The position numbers and the translations under genes are program-made. Below, piece after piece: positions 38,801 to 40,308 of a DNA stretch of 40,308 nucleotides. Positions within the stretch are counted from its first letter, which is position 1. Each line of letters begins with the position of its first letter. The notes beneath the pieces are model-generated. The model was not told where the DNA came from and did no database searches. It saw only the letters and a list, made by a program, of their open reading frames with translations. Source of the DNA: an uncultured Rhodobacterales bacterium (GTDB taxonomy: Bacteria > Pseudomonadota > Alphaproteobacteria > Rhodobacterales > Rhodobacteraceae); the NCBI GenBank assembly GCA_937901055.1, contig CALCGO010000136.1, positions 1 through 40,308 of the forward strand, written 5' to 3'.

Positions 38801-40308
38801 ATGACACAGAATAACGAAACAAACATGGCAAACGCCATCCGCGCCCTTTCAATGGACGCGATTCAAGCTGCGAATTCTGGTCACCCGGGCATGCCAATGG
38901 GTATGGCTGATGTGGCCGCAGTTCTGTTTAACCGCTTCATCAATATTGATCCCAGTGCACCAAAATGGGCTGATCGGGATCGTTTTGTTCTATCTGCGGG
39001 TCACGGTTCGATGTTGCTATATAGCATGCATCACCTGCTTGGGTTTGCAGATATGGACATGGACCAGATACGAAACTTCCGCCAACTGGGTTACCGCACC
39101 GCGGGTCACCCTGAATATGGTCATGCGGATGGTATAGAAACTACTACTGGCCCACTTGGTCAGGGTATCGCGACAGCGGTTGGTATGGCGTTGGCCGAGC
39201 GCATGCAGAACGCACGGTTTGGCGACAGTATGGTTGATCACTGGACGTACGTGATCGCTGGTGATGGCTGTCTGATGGAGGGCATTAGCCACGAAGCAAT
39301 TGATATGGCCGGGCACATGGGTCTGGGTAGGATGATTGTGATGTGGGATGACAACTCGATCACAATTGATGGGGCGACAGATATTTCAACATCAACCGAT
39401 CAGCCGGCGCGTTTTGCGGCGAGTGGTTGGCAAGTGATTTCTGTGGACGGCCACGACAAAGAAGCCATCGCGGCAGCTTTGACGGAAGCCCGTTCGGACG
39501 AAGCTCGCCCGACTTTGATCGCGTGTAAAACGATCATCGGGTATGGCGCACCAAATAAACAAGGCACCTCGGGAGTTCACGGCGCAGCGCTGGGTGATGA
39601 CGAAATCGTACTGGCACGTGAAGTTCTGAGCTGGCCACATGCTCCATTCACAATTCCTGACGATGTGTACGCTTCTTGGCATTCGGTTGCGGCACGCGGT
39701 GCTGCGGCGCGTGAAGCTTGGGAAGCGCGGGCAAAAGCAAGCTCCGCGTCCGACGATTTCTTTGCGGCGATGGGCGGCACTTCGCGAGGTGGTTTGACCG
39801 CAGCGATTGCGGCGTACAAGGCGGAGCTTTCGGCTGACAAGCCAAAGGTTGCGACACGCAAAGCTTCGCAGATGGCACTGGAGGTCGTTAATGCAACGGT
39901 TCCGAACATGGTGGGTGGCTCTGCTGACCTTACCGGTTCGAACCTGACGCTGACATCCGGTATGTCCGGCGTAACCAAAGACAATTACGGCGGTGACTAC
40001 ATCTATTACGGTGTGCGCGAACACGGCATGGCCGCAGCGATGAACGGTTTGTACTTGCACGGCGGGTTTATCCCTTACGGCGGAACATTCCTTGCGTTTG
40101 CAGATTACTGCCGCGGGTCAATCCGCTTGTCGGCACTGATGGGCGTTCCCGTGACATATGTTATGACGCATGACTCGATTGGTCTTGGTGAAGACGGGCC
40201 GACGCACCAACCTGTTGAACAAGTAGCTTCGCTTCGCGCTATGCCAAACGTTAACGTGTTCCGTCCTGCTGATGCTGTTGAAACGGCTGAAGCTTGGGAA
40301 ATTGCGGT
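38801..40308 (+). CDS. tkt: Transketolase, 5' part
   Basis: Transketolase (CbbT here) moves two-carbon units between sugar phosphates, in the Calvin cycle and pentose phosphate pathway. The 502 codons present run off the right edge; the family is about 660-670 aa. Seen: [13 protein letters not shown] (26-38), the thiamine-diphosphate GDG-to-N motif (G154 to N185, WDDNSI), and the transketolase pyrimidine domain with [12 protein letters not shown] and [20 protein letters not shown] follows AAGGAG by 8 nt, overlapping the prkB stop region. The fbp-prkB-tkt order resembles the Rhodobacter form II cbb operon. Confidence 0.96.
   Translation, partial: MTQNNETNMANAIRALSMDAIQAANSGHPGMPMGMADVAAVLFNRFINIDPSAPKWADRDRFVLSAGHGSMLLYSMHHLLGFADMDMDQIRNFRQLGYRTAGHPEYGHADGIETTTGPLGQGIATAVGMALAERMQNARFGDSMVDHWTYVIAGDGCLMEGISHEAIDMAGHMGLGRMIVMWDDNSITIDGATDISTSTDQPARFAASGWQVISVDGHDKEAIAAALTEARSDEARPTLIACKTIIGYGAPNKQGTSGVHGAALGDDEIVLAREVLSWPHAPFTIPDDVYASWHSVAARGAAAREAWEARAKASSASDDFFAAMGGTSRGGLTAAIAAYKAELSADKPKVATRKASQMALEVVNATVPNMVGGSADLTGSNLTLTSGMSGVTKDNYGGDYIYYGVREHGMAAAMNGLYLHGGFIPYGGTFLAFADYCRGSIRLSALMGVPVTYVMTHDSIGLGEDGPTHQPVEQVASLRAMPNVNVFRPADAVETAEAWEIA

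Overview
The window looks like an alphaproteobacterium of the order Rhodobacterales. This is inferred from gene order and from protein motifs read by eye; no database search was possible. Nearly all of it is densely packed, origin-proximal housekeeping sequence with many 1-4 nt stop/start overlaps and frequent GTG/TTG starts. No tRNA, rRNA, IS element, prophage or CRISPR array is visible. About 47 genes can be supported, two of them broken by single-base frameshifts.

Replication and segregation region (1-9368). The 5' part of the PPDK regulatory protein gene (minus strand) and hemE (plus strand) flank a 329-bp gap with DnaA-box-like 9-mers and AT-only stretches. This is the same gene context in which the Caulobacter and Rickettsia origins lie, so I call it a candidate oriC. 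hemE-hemJ (haem), rho with its own promoter and terminator, and mnmE-mnmG-rsmG-parA-parB follow. Two perfect 16-bp parS sites are embedded in the 5' ends of mnmG and rsmG, and a third, 14/16 site lies between rph and hrcA.

Conserved core (9369-20405). A minus-strand operon rph-rdgB-ridA-like-hemW-DUF454 diverges from hrcA-grpE. A BioC/NDUFAF5-like methyltransferase gene overlaps head-to-head with comF, which leads comF-grxC-nitrilase-marR-DUF523. ubiG is divergent from a proline iminopeptidase gene coupled to a membrane-protein gene.

Accessory metabolism (20402-31350). A minus-strand fadH-SDR-SDR cluster suggests unsaturated acyl-CoA or related catabolism. dapB and rbfA are divergent. After rbfA comes an unusual tandem-duplicated sulfotransferase-like gene broken at a G5 run, then truB and a GNAT gene. 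An Lrp-type regulator with tandem operator-like repeats is coupled to a LysE-type exporter gene broken at a T5 run. DUF1643 and another SDR follow.

RNA and carbon metabolism (31351-40308). rpsO and pnp each carry terminators. A GMC oxidoreductase (choline-dehydrogenase-like) lies convergent to pnp. At the right edge a CbbR-like LysR gene diverges from fbp-prkB-tkt, the head of a Calvin-cycle operon cut by the window end. Phosphoribulokinase strongly implies that RuBisCO genes lie just outside.
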